15,204 bases of DNA from the NCBI GenBank assembly GCA_905215575.1, contig CAJMQV010000033.1, positions 1 through 15,204 on the forward strand. The letters are read 5' to 3'. The notes beneath the pieces were generated by a model. The model made no database searches. It saw only the letters and a list, made by a program, of their open reading frames with translations, and had not been told where the DNA came from. Source of the stretch: an uncultured bacterium (GTDB lineage: Bacteria > Bacteroidota > Bacteroidia > Bacteroidales > Bacteroidaceae). Each line of letters opens with the position of its first letter. The first letter of the stretch is position 1. The position numbers were made by a program, and so were the translations under genes. This document shows positions 7,537-13,997 of the stretch, piece after piece.

Positions 7537-8346
7537 TTAGGAAATGAGAGAATAGTGAAAGGCTAATAGGGCCAGATGGAAAGACAGTTCGGTGAGCAGA
7601 AACACAGCTCCGCAGCAGTCGCCCGTATATCCCTGAATCCGTTTGTGGAGGTAGCGGATGAGACCGGCAACACAAACAGGAGGCACCAGCCATACCCAGA
7701 ATGCCGGAGCTGGATGTGTATCAAGAATCAGCCACAGAAACAGCGGAGCGAGTTGCAGAAGAGTTCCGGATAATTGCCGGACGGTGTCCTTACCATGCGG
7801 ACGCAGATAGGTGGTCTTTATTTTGGCTTCAGTTTCGGGGCGGGCATAAGGCAAGCAGTATATAATCAGCGAACCGCAGGCTTTGGCATAAAGATCTCCC
7901 CAAAACAGATAGGTGGCCAGCCGTGTTTCCAGAAGATGCAGCCATGCGGTATAGAGCAAAGCCAGATAAAGTATCAGTCCCAGCACACCGAAGGTGCCGA
8001 TGTGGGAATCCTTCATGATGGCGAGAATGCGTTCCCGGCTGTGTCCGCCGCCGAATCCGTCCATAAAGTCGGCCAGTCCGTCTTCGTGGAGCGCGCCCGT
8101 GAGCAACAGACGTGCGCACAGGGCTATCAGCAGGGCTATGGCGATGGGAAAGAATTGGGATGCCAGCCAGAAGGAGCCGGCCAGTACGCCACCGGTGAGC
8201 CAACCGCTCAATGTCCAGTAGGCCACCACATGCCGGAAAGCTTCCTGAGGTACATCTTTCCGGATTTTCCAGAGCGGCAGTCGGGTGAAGAACATCAGAG
8301 CGGCCCATATCCGGTCGGAAACGGTAGATTGCGGCTTTGTCATCAT
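7537..8346 (-). CDS. cobS: Adenosylcobinamide-GDP ribazoletransferase (cobalamin synthase)
   Basis: An integral membrane enzyme that joins adenosylcobinamide-GDP to alpha-ribazole (or its 5'-phosphate), the last assembly step of adenosylcobalamin. The 269-aa protein shows the family signature HEDGLADFMDGFGGG (residues 87-101), whose aspartates are the presumed metal/substrate site, then MKDSHIGTFG (111-120), and near the end IQGYTGDCCGA (237-247). Hydrophobic helices fill the rest, as expected. Length is normal. The first ATG overlaps the cobT stop codon (TAATG), and a second ATG follows at 8343, so the start could be one codon later. It lies between cobT and the Sel1 gene and is plainly part of the cob operon. 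Confidence 0.96.
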   Translation of the reverse strand: MMTKPQSTVSDRIWAALMFFTRLPLWKIRKDVPQEAFRHVVAYWTLSGWLTGGVLAGSFWLASQFFPIAIALLIALCARLLLTGALHEDGLADFMDGFGGGHSRERILAIMKDSHIGTFGVLGLILYLALLYTAWLHLLETRLATYLFWGDLYAKACGSLIIYCLPYARPETEAKIKTTYLRPHGKDTVRQLSGTLLQLAPLFLWLILDTHPAPAFWVWLVPPVCVAGLIRYLHKRIQGYTGDCCGAVFLLTELSFHLALLAFHYSLIS

Positions 8347-9392
8347 TAAAAATATTTCGTTATGTGTGATTCGTCGAAAGTGTTCATTTCATTCATCATT
8401 CGTACGGCCGACTCAATGATCGGATAAGCGCAGAGAGCCCCCGTGCCTTCGCCGAGCCGGAAGCCCAGTTGCAGCAGTCCTCGTGCCTGTAAATCGTCCA
8501 GCAGCAACCGGTGGCCGCGTTCTTCGCCTTCATGACCGAAAAGGGCATATTCACGTGTGTCCGGATAAAGGCGGCAGGCCGCCAGCATGCAGGCCGACAT
8601 GATGAAGCCGTCCACCAGAATAATCATTTTCTTTTCGGCTGCCCGAAGCATGGCTCCCACAGCGGCAACCATCTCAAAGCCTCCGAAATAGCGGATGATT
8701 TCTTCGGGGGTGGGAGACGGATGTGTTTCCCGGAAATGATCTGTGGCCGCTTTCAGTACTTCATATTTATGCGATACTCCGTTTGCGTTCAGTCCGGAAC
8801 CGCAGCCGATGCAATCTTCCAGCGGATGATTTCCAAACAGATGCAGCCAGACTGCCGAAGGGGAAGTATTGCCGATACCCATTTCTCCGAAACAGATCAC
8901 GTTGCAACCTTTCTTCCGGCAGCGGTCCGTCATTTCCGCACCTGTTTGCAGGGCGCGGTTCATCTCTTCTTCGCTCATGGCCGCTTCGTGCAGAAAATTG
9001 CGAGTGCCCCGGGCTATTTTCCGGTTGATGATTTGTGGATAGTCACTCAGGTCGTAATCCACTCCTACGTCCACCAAAAGCAGTTCGAAACCGTGCTGTC
9101 GGCAGAACATATTGACACCGCCTCCGCCCCGGGTGAAGTTGATCATCTGCTGCCAGGTGATTTCACGGGGAGAGGCGCTGACTCCTTCGCGTTCAATGCC
9201 ATGGTCGGCGGCAAACAGCACGTGGCAGGGGTGTTGCAGGGTGGGGCTGTAGGTTTGCTGGATGAGGCCGATCTGCAAGGCAATCTCTTCCAGCCGTCCT
9301 AAAGCGCCTAATGGTTTGTTCAGGTTGTCAATCCGCTGCTGAATCTGTTCTTTCAAACGATCGTCCGGCGACGTGATAGAATATGTGTTCAT
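8346..9392 (-). CDS. cobT: Nicotinate-nucleotide:dimethylbenzimidazole phosphoribosyltransferase
   Basis: A cytosolic enzyme that activates the lower-ligand base (dimethylbenzimidazole or a related base) by transferring ribose phosphate from nicotinate mononucleotide, giving alpha-ribazole phosphate for CobS. The 348-aa length matches the family. Visible signatures are NKPLGALGRLEEIA (residues 25-38), FAADHGIEREGVSA (60-73), FTRGGGGVN (86-94), GEMGIGNTS (169-177) and RLGEGTGAL (312-320); E315 in the last motif is the expected catalytic glutamate. It begins 3 nt after the cobU stop and overlaps the cobS start by one base, indicating translational coupling. No features suggest altered function, but base specificity cannot be read from these motifs. 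Confidence 0.97.
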   Translation of the reverse strand: MNTYSITSPDDRLKEQIQQRIDNLNKPLGALGRLEEIALQIGLIQQTYSPTLQHPCHVLFAADHGIEREGVSASPREITWQQMINFTRGGGGVNMFCRQHGFELLLVDVGVDYDLSDYPQIINRKIARGTRNFLHEAAMSEEEMNRALQTGAEMTDRCRKKGCNVICFGEMGIGNTSPSAVWLHLFGNHPLEDCIGCGSGLNANGVSHKYEVLKAATDHFRETHPSPTPEEIIRYFGGFEMVAAVGAMLRAAEKKMIILVDGFIMSACMLAACRLYPDTREYALFGHEGEERGHRLLLDDLQARGLLQLGFRLGEGTGALCAYPIIESAVRMMNEMNTFDESHITKYF

Positions 9393-9395
9393 ACT

Positions 9396-9962
9396 TTATT
9401 TTATTTTAACGGGGATGCCACTGACCATAAGAACAACTTCATCGGCCTTTTGGGCCACATATTGGTTGAACCAGCCCAACAGGTCGGTAAACCGGCGTTG
9501 TATCGGATTGGGCGAGATGCCTCCGCTGCCGATTTCGTTGGTAACGAACAGAAAGATGGCGTCCTGTTGGACAAGCCGATCGAACTCTTCTTTCAGTTCC
9601 TGCAGAACCTGCTTTACGGTTTCCTGGCCCATTCGGGCTTTGTCGGCATCTTCCGTTTCCGCAGAGGTTTCATCAGTCGAAGCCCGGAAGAAGAAATTGG
9701 TGGCCCACAGTGTCAGGCAGTCTACCAGTACCGTGTGCCCGTTGAGGGGATGCCGTGACAGTTCCATAGGTTCTTCTATATTGATCCAATGCGTGCCTCT
9801 CCGTTCCTGATGCATCCGTACCCGCAAACGGAATTCTTCGTCCCAGATGCGTGCCGTGGCCAGATAGACCGGATTCGGGTCCATCTGCTGTGCCCGCTCT
9901 TCGGCATAGGAACTTTTTCCGGAGCGTTCGCCTCCGGTAATCAGAATGATTCTTTTGGCCAT
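9396..9962 (-). CDS. cobU: Adenosylcobinamide kinase / adenosylcobinamide-phosphate guanylyltransferase
   Basis: A bifunctional enzyme that phosphorylates adenosylcobinamide and then attaches GMP, producing the GDP-activated corrinoid used by CobS; it also serves corrinoid salvage. The 188-aa protein has the P-loop GGERSGKSS (residues 10-18), the YLATARIWDEEF region (33-44), the RMHQERR motif (49-55) whose H51 is the expected guanylated histidine, DCLTLW (81-86) and VTNEIGSGGISP (140-151). Residues 90-115 form an acidic stretch rich in E, D and T. It is the first cob gene and starts only 13 nt after the stop of the AlbA_2 regulator. There is no visible Shine-Dalgarno, terminator, promoter or B12 riboswitch in that gap. 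Confidence 0.96.
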   Translation of the reverse strand: MAKRIILITGGERSGKSSYAEERAQQMDPNPVYLATARIWDEEFRLRVRMHQERRGTHWINIEEPMELSRHPLNGHTVLVDCLTLWATNFFFRASTDETSAETEDADKARMGQETVKQVLQELKEEFDRLVQQDAIFLFVTNEIGSGGISPNPIQRRFTDLLGWFNQYVAQKADEVVLMVSGIPVKIK

Positions 9963-9975
9963 GTTGGGTTATCTT

Positions 9976-11853
9976 TTATTCTTTCTTTTTATATTTTTGG
10001 TTGGGATGTGTTGGAATGGTAGGAAACTTTCGTTCAATCAGGTTCTGTTCTACCATTTCAGGAATGATTTTTCCCTTAATATATTGTTGATTGCGATTTA
10101 TTTTTTTTGAAATCTCTTCTATTGAATTCCAGTTTTCGCAGATTTTCAGAATAGAATCTATCAATTCATTCTTTTTCATTCTGGATTTTTGGGGACTCAA
10201 GGTATTAGCATTGGAGCTAGTAACATTGGCATTGGAGCTAGTAACATTAGCATCGGAGCTAGTAACATTAGCATCGGAGCTAGTAACATTAGCATCGGAG
10301 CTGGTAACATTAGCGTCGGAACTGGTTATATAATGCCTTTGGGCAAGATGATAAACTGTGCCTCGTCCACTACCTTCAGAAGTTAAATAATGATTGTTGC
10401 ATAATTCTTTAAGCATTACTGTAATGTCATATTTATGCATATTTAAGGTATATCTTAATCTTTCATTGGATATAACCCTTTCGGTCAATGCCAGTGCCAA
10501 TGTAAGGAGTTGGTTATGCTCTAATCTTAGAATATGACTGCCAAACATTTCTGAAAGTTTTGCTATGACTTTTTCATCCAAAATAGAAGTCAGGGGCATA
10601 GACAGGATGACTTTATCCGGTCTTGTCTTTTCTTCGATAACAGGAGATTTCCAATTTGACTCCTTCCATCCGGAAATGATTTTATCAGCTCCACTACCTG
10701 CCTTTTCTGCGCTTCCGAGCATCATAAACATTTTTTGTAAAGCCTGATTTCGGCAAACGCTATCACCACCTTCATAATATTGTTGTTTGGAGATTAGCAT
10801 GCAGCCAGGATTAGAAAAAACTAATTCATTTTTACTGCGGGTGATAACGATAGAAGCATTGATTGAATAGTCAGTATGTACTAATGTGTTTATCAACGCT
10901 TCTCGGACAGCAATATGAGCGGGTGTGTCATCAATTCTTGTATCATGCTCTAGTTGGAAGGGAGTAGGAAGTATTTCTTGTAGTTTGGGCAAAACGCGTC
11001 TGTAGAATTGAAATAGGTTGGCTTCCCACGTGCCGTCAGGACAGATTCTATCAATCCATCTGTTAGATAATGTATGGTCTAATTCTCTGTAATCCGGAAA
11101 AAAGAAAGGAGCGCAACATTCGTCAGTAATAGAATCTGTTTTTCCAAACATAAGTAATCCGGCTAATGTAAATCCTTCTTCTCCTGTATTGCGGTCTATT
11201 TTATAAGCCCCTAACTTTTTTAATAAATCCAAGTCATCAAGAGCTAACCAGATATGTCCGGGTTTTGAAAGGTGAAACAGTCTGCGGTATTGATCCAATG
11301 ATGTCTTGTCAATATCCTCAAAACGATAATTTTTTAGAATACGTGAGTCGGCTGATAGGGTAATATTGGCATCCGCAAACATTCTGTTTACTTCTGATTC
11401 CGTGCATTTGAAATCTCCTTCATAATTTCTTTTATATGTTCCATTATAAGGATTTGGAGTATGATAAACAGGACGTTGTTCCCGTGATGCTCTGGGTATA
11501 TAAAACAGCATGATTTTATGTCCTTCAATATCCCCGATTATTACGTCATCATTGCTTAGAAGGTTTTTGTTTATGATATCCTTATTATTTACGCTACTCC
11601 AAAACTCTTTTTGATATTTTTCCAGGAGTTCTTCAGTAAGTGTATCCAGATAAAAACAACCTTTCTTTTCCTTTACTCCTAATACAATGGTTCCTCCATC
11701 TGTATTGGCAAATGAAGAATATGTTTCCCAGAAACTTTTAGGAAAACCTCCGGCGGCTGATTTAAATTCAATTACAGAAGATTCCTTTTGTTCCATTAGT
11801 TCTTCTACAACTGATTGTATTTTATAATAATCGCATTCTTTTCCTGTTTTCAT
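9976..11853 (-). CDS. AlbA_2 (Schlafen-type) ATP-binding putative transcriptional regulator
   Basis: A 625-aa member of the AlbA_2/HATPase group often annotated as ATP-binding protein or putative transcriptional regulator; substrate and target are unknown. From the chosen start, residues about 22-165 form the AlbA_2 domain, with SSVIEFKSA and FANTDGGTIVLGVKE. Residues about 310-395 hold the ATPase-like part, with REALINTLVHTDYS and GSAEKAGSGADKI. A winged-helix-like region follows (465-507), then six 7-residue repeats TSSDANV (510-551), and a final helix-turn-helix-like segment (SIEEISKKINRNQQYIKGK). The upstream in-frame ATG at 11925 is rejected because it lies within the promoter's -33 box. 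Sampled lines are about 35% G+C (11101-11160 and 11641-11700), against 57% in cobT (8641-8700), suggesting acquisition. It stops 13 nt before cobU. Confidence 0.88.
   Translation of the reverse strand: MKTGKECDYYKIQSVVEELMEQKESSVIEFKSAAGGFPKSFWETYSSFANTDGGTIVLGVKEKKGCFYLDTLTEELLEKYQKEFWSSVNNKDIINKNLLSNDDVIIGDIEGHKIMLFYIPRASREQRPVYHTPNPYNGTYKRNYEGDFKCTESEVNRMFADANITLSADSRILKNYRFEDIDKTSLDQYRRLFHLSKPGHIWLALDDLDLLKKLGAYKIDRNTGEEGFTLAGLLMFGKTDSITDECCAPFFFPDYRELDHTLSNRWIDRICPDGTWEANLFQFYRRVLPKLQEILPTPFQLEHDTRIDDTPAHIAVREALINTLVHTDYSINASIVITRSKNELVFSNPGCMLISKQQYYEGGDSVCRNQALQKMFMMLGSAEKAGSGADKIISGWKESNWKSPVIEEKTRPDKVILSMPLTSILDEKVIAKLSEMFGSHILRLEHNQLLTLALALTERVISNERLRYTLNMHKYDITVMLKELCNNHYLTSEGSGRGTVYHLAQRHYITSSDANVTSSDANVTSSDANVTSSDANVTSSNANVTSSNANTLSPQKSRMKKNELIDSILKICENWNSIEEISKKINRNQQYIKGKIIPEMVEQNLIERKFPTIPTHPNQKYKKKE
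10201..10326 (-). repeat. Six in-frame 21-bp tandem repeats coding TSSDANV
   Basis: Six contiguous 21-bp units encode TSSDANV four times, then TSSNANV and TSSNANT. Read on the plus strand the unit resembles TCGGAGCTAGTAACATTAGCA. The middle units are nearly identical, while the outer ones differ at a few bases, as expected of an array that grows and shrinks by slippage or recombination. Because 21 is a multiple of three, copy-number change alters linker length by seven residues without frameshift. The repeat region links the ATPase/winged-helix part to the C-terminal helix-turn-helix-like segment. Confidence 0.95.
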
Positions 11854-11895
11854 ACACAATAAAATTGCCGGGTAAGACGTTTGAATAACTTCATA

Positions 11896-11926
11896 CAAAA
11901 ATAGCCAAAAACTAAAACAAGTCAAA
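11896..11926 (-). promoter_or_regulatory. Canonical Bacteroides promoter for the AlbA_2 gene
   Basis: On the minus strand TTTG (11926-11923) and TATTTTTG (11903-11896) are separated by exactly 19 bp, matching the Bacteroides consensus TTTG-N19-TAnnTTTG. Transcription should begin near 11889-11891, leaving a leader of about 36 nt before the ATG at 11853. It is the only well-formed promoter I found upstream of cobU, so it may also drive the cob genes. Confidence 0.75.
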
Positions 11927-11932
11927 AAAATG

Positions 11933-11994
11933 CTCCCGACAAAATGAAAAAATGGTCTTGATGCTTTTGAAAAATCCTCCCGATGATTTTTTCA
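11933..11994. other. Repeats and imperfect hairpin upstream of the AlbA_2 promoter
   Basis: CTCCCGA occurs twice, at 11933-11939 and 11977-11983, 44 bp apart and just upstream of the -33 box. The second copy lies in the loop of an imperfect inverted repeat, TGAAAAATC (11968-11976) against GATTTTTTCA (11985-11994), with one bulged base. No U-run follows on the minus strand. It could be an operator or chance in an AT-rich spacer; I cannot distinguish these. Confidence 0.25.
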
Positions 11995-12034
11995 GAACTT
12001 TTCCATACGGCAAAGGGCATGTCTTATTGTGATT

Positions 12035-12074
12035 ATAAAAAAGGGCTGCATCTGTTGGAAACAGACGTAGCCCT
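12035..12074 (-). terminator. Intrinsic terminator of the aromatic amino acid operon
   Basis: Read on the minus strand, AGGGCTACGTCTGTT (12074-12060) pairs with AACAGATGCAGCCCT (12056-12042) across a 3-nt loop, with one A-C mismatch and one G-U pair, and is followed by a run of Ts (TTTTTATAATC). This is a classical rho-independent terminator placed 30 nt after the prephenate dehydrogenase stop codon, and it separates that operon from the AlbA_2 gene. Confidence 0.88.
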
Positions 12075-12103
12075 CCAATAAATAATGTATAAAGAAACAC
12101 CCT

Positions 12104-12877
12104 TTATTTGATGTTTTCCCGAATTTTGGTGAGGTAGTTCTTCATTGCCTCTTCATCATGAGAACTGATGATGTCAATCAGTTCCTTGAGTTCCTCACGG
12201 ATTTGCTCCACCTGATCCTTGGTTTTTGGATTGTACAGGATTTCACGCAACAGACAATCATCTTCGCCCAAAACGCCGCGGGCGATCTGCAAATGGCGCT
12301 TGAAGGTGGTACCTGGAGCGTCCTGATGCTTCATGACCGCCGCAAAAACGAAAGTGGAAACAAACGGGATACTCAGAGAGTAGGACATGGTTTCATCGTG
12401 TCCCTGGAAAGAGTACTCACAGATGTTCAGTCCCAAACGGCTATACAGGTCGCGGAAAAAGATGCGTCCCATATAATCACCTTCGTTGATGATGATAGCG
12501 TTCTCCTGACTCAGCGCGCCCAGATTGGCGAATGTGGGACCAAACATGGGGTGGGTGCTGACATAACGCATGCCGGTTTCTTCGTAAAACTCCTTGAATC
12601 CGGTCTTTACGGAAGAGATGTCGCTGATGATACAGTCCTTAGACAGATGGGGAATGACCTGACGGAATACGTCGAGCGTATACTTCAACGTCACGGCATT
12701 GATGACTAGTTCCGGATCGAAGGCATCGATTTCATCGAGCGAAGTGAAACGCTGGGTGTTATACATGAAGCGTAACCGTTTCGGGTCAACTTCATATACA
12801 GCTGTTTCGTGTTCGAAGCTCAATAAATCTACAAAAAACGAGCCCATCTTACCGGCACCTAAAACCAAAATTCTCAT
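12104..12877 (-). CDS. tyrA: Prephenate dehydrogenase
   Basis: An NAD(P)-dependent enzyme that oxidatively decarboxylates prephenate to 4-hydroxyphenylpyruvate, the committed step to tyrosine. The 257-aa protein opens with the Rossmann motif GAGKMGSFF (residues 7-15) and a following acidic E29/D31 that favours NAD. It then has SDISSVKTGF (85-94), THPMFGPTFA (108-117) and GHDETMSYSLSIPF (159-172), which match the TyrA substrate-site regions. There is no fused chorismate mutase or ACT domain; chorismate mutase is instead fused to the DAHP synthase encoded just upstream. It is the last gene of the operon, 26 nt after the DAHP synthase gene and followed by the intrinsic terminator. Arogenate use instead of prephenate cannot be excluded from sequence. 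Confidence 0.92.
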   Translation of the reverse strand: MRILVLGAGKMGSFFVDLLSFEHETAVYEVDPKRLRFMYNTQRFTSLDEIDAFDPELVINAVTLKYTLDVFRQVIPHLSKDCIISDISSVKTGFKEFYEETGMRYVSTHPMFGPTFANLGALSQENAIIINEGDYMGRIFFRDLYSRLGLNICEYSFQGHDETMSYSLSIPFVSTFVFAAVMKHQDAPGTTFKRHLQIARGVLGEDDCLLREILYNPKTKDQVEQIREELKELIDIISSHDEEAMKNYLTKIRENIK

Positions 12878-12903
12878 CGTATGATCAAGTTATTTGTGTT
12901 GTT

Positions 12904-13971
12904 TTACTGTTTGTTCATAAATTCCATCTGCTGACGTACACTCTCTTCGTGGATATGCTCGTAGATGCTCTTGATGAAGTCGGCATCCATACCGCAGAGT
13001 ACACCCTGAGCGGCACGCTTGTCCAGAATCTCGCTGTAGCGGGCAGTCTGTACTACCGCCATGCTGTGTTCTTTCTTGTAAGCGGCAATCTCGCGGCTGA
13101 TGCGCATACGCTTGGTGAGCAGCTCCATCAGACGGTTGTCCAGTTCGTCAATCTGCTGGCGCAGGATGTTCAGGCTCTCGGTGCTTTCCTTGGTGTTACG
13201 CACCACCAGACGGTCCAGAATAAAGTTCAGCACGTCAGGCATTACCTGCTGTTTGGCATCACTCCAGGCGCAGTCCGGGTTGCAGTGGCTCTCGACGATA
13301 AGACCCTCGAATCCCATATCCATAGCCTGCTGAGACAGGGGAGCGATCAGGTCGCGACGACCGCCGATATGGCTCGGGTCGCAGATGATCGGCAGGTTCG
13401 GACAGCGGCGGTGCAATTCAATAGGAATGTGCCACATCGGTGCGTTACGGTACAGCTTCTGGTCGATGCTTGAGAAGCCTCGGTGGATGGCTGCCAGACG
13501 GGTAATACCCGCACCGTTGATACGCTCCAAGGCACCGATCCACAATTCAATGTCCGGATTGACCGGGTTCTTGACGAATACCGGAATGTCCACGCCTTTC
13601 AGAGAGTCAGCCAGTTCCTGCACGGCAAACGGATTGGCTGAGGTACGTGCGCCTACCCAAAGCATATCCAGTCCGGCATTCAAGGCTGCTTCCACATGTT
13701 TTGGGGTGGCAACCTCGGTACCGATCAGCATACCGGTTTCCTGTTTTACGCGCTGCAACCAAGGCAGAGCTTCTTCGCCCATACCTTCGAAGCCTCCGGG
13801 TTTGGTACGCGGTTTCCATACGCCCGCGCGGAATATCTTGATACCTTTATTGGCCAATGCTTTGGCGGTTTCCATGACCTGCTCTTCGGTTTCGGCACTG
13901 CAAGGTCCGGCTATCACTAATGGTCTGTTGTCAGATCCGGGTAAATTCAATGGTTTTAAGTTCAGTTCCAT
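12904..13971 (-). CDS. Bifunctional DAHP synthase / chorismate mutase (type II AroQ fusion)
   Basis: A 355-aa fusion that catalyses both the first step of the shikimate pathway (DAHP from phosphoenolpyruvate and erythrose-4-phosphate) and the rearrangement of chorismate to prephenate. Residues about 1-255 are a KDO8P-synthase-like DAHP synthase barrel with IAGPCSAE (20-27), RAGVWKPRTKPGGFEG (48-63), CDPSHIGGRR (197-206) and VESHCNPD (226-233); these supply the metal and phosphate ligands. Residues about 264-355 are an AroQ chorismate mutase with LRQQIDELDNRLMELL (270-285) and VVQTARYSEIL (306-316), where R270, K299/K300 and R311 are the likely active-site bases. Fusing the mutase to the C-terminus is characteristic of Bacteroidota; it probably lets prephenate regulate the synthase. 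It sits 26 nt from each neighbour. Confidence 0.95.
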   Translation of the reverse strand: MELNLKPLNLPGSDNRPLVIAGPCSAETEEQVMETAKALANKGIKIFRAGVWKPRTKPGGFEGMGEEALPWLQRVKQETGMLIGTEVATPKHVEAALNAGLDMLWVGARTSANPFAVQELADSLKGVDIPVFVKNPVNPDIELWIGALERINGAGITRLAAIHRGFSSIDQKLYRNAPMWHIPIELHRRCPNLPIICDPSHIGGRRDLIAPLSQQAMDMGFEGLIVESHCNPDCAWSDAKQQVMPDVLNFILDRLVVRNTKESTESLNILRQQIDELDNRLMELLTKRMRISREIAAYKKEHSMAVVQTARYSEILDKRAAQGVLCGMDADFIKSIYEHIHEESVRQQMEFMNKQ

Positions 13972-13997
13972 ACTATTTTATATTTATGTTGTTGTGA

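Noticed and set aside
7774..8349. 191-codon open frame opposite cobS
   Set aside because: It is the antisense of a motif-complete cobS, with no promoter or family resemblance.
8511..9302. 263-codon open frame on the plus strand opposite cobT
   Set aside because: It lies wholly within cobT, whose motifs are all intact; the composition is Cys/His/Arg-rich shadow sequence.
9963..10100. Independent promoter or terminator just upstream of cobU
   Set aside because: No TAnnTTTG on the minus strand and no stem-loop could be found; the stretch is only AT-rich coding sequence plus a 13-nt gap.
10201..10326. Tandem repeats considered as a CRISPR array
   Set aside because: Units are contiguous 21-mers with no spacers and lie in frame inside a coding region.
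11854..11925. Upstream extension of the AlbA_2 gene to an ATG at 11925
   Set aside because: The start codon falls within the -33 box of a canonical promoter, and the added residues precede the usual domain start.
12158..12709. 183-codon open frame opposite tyrA
   Set aside because: It is entirely antisense to the prephenate dehydrogenase gene and has no recognisable protein features.
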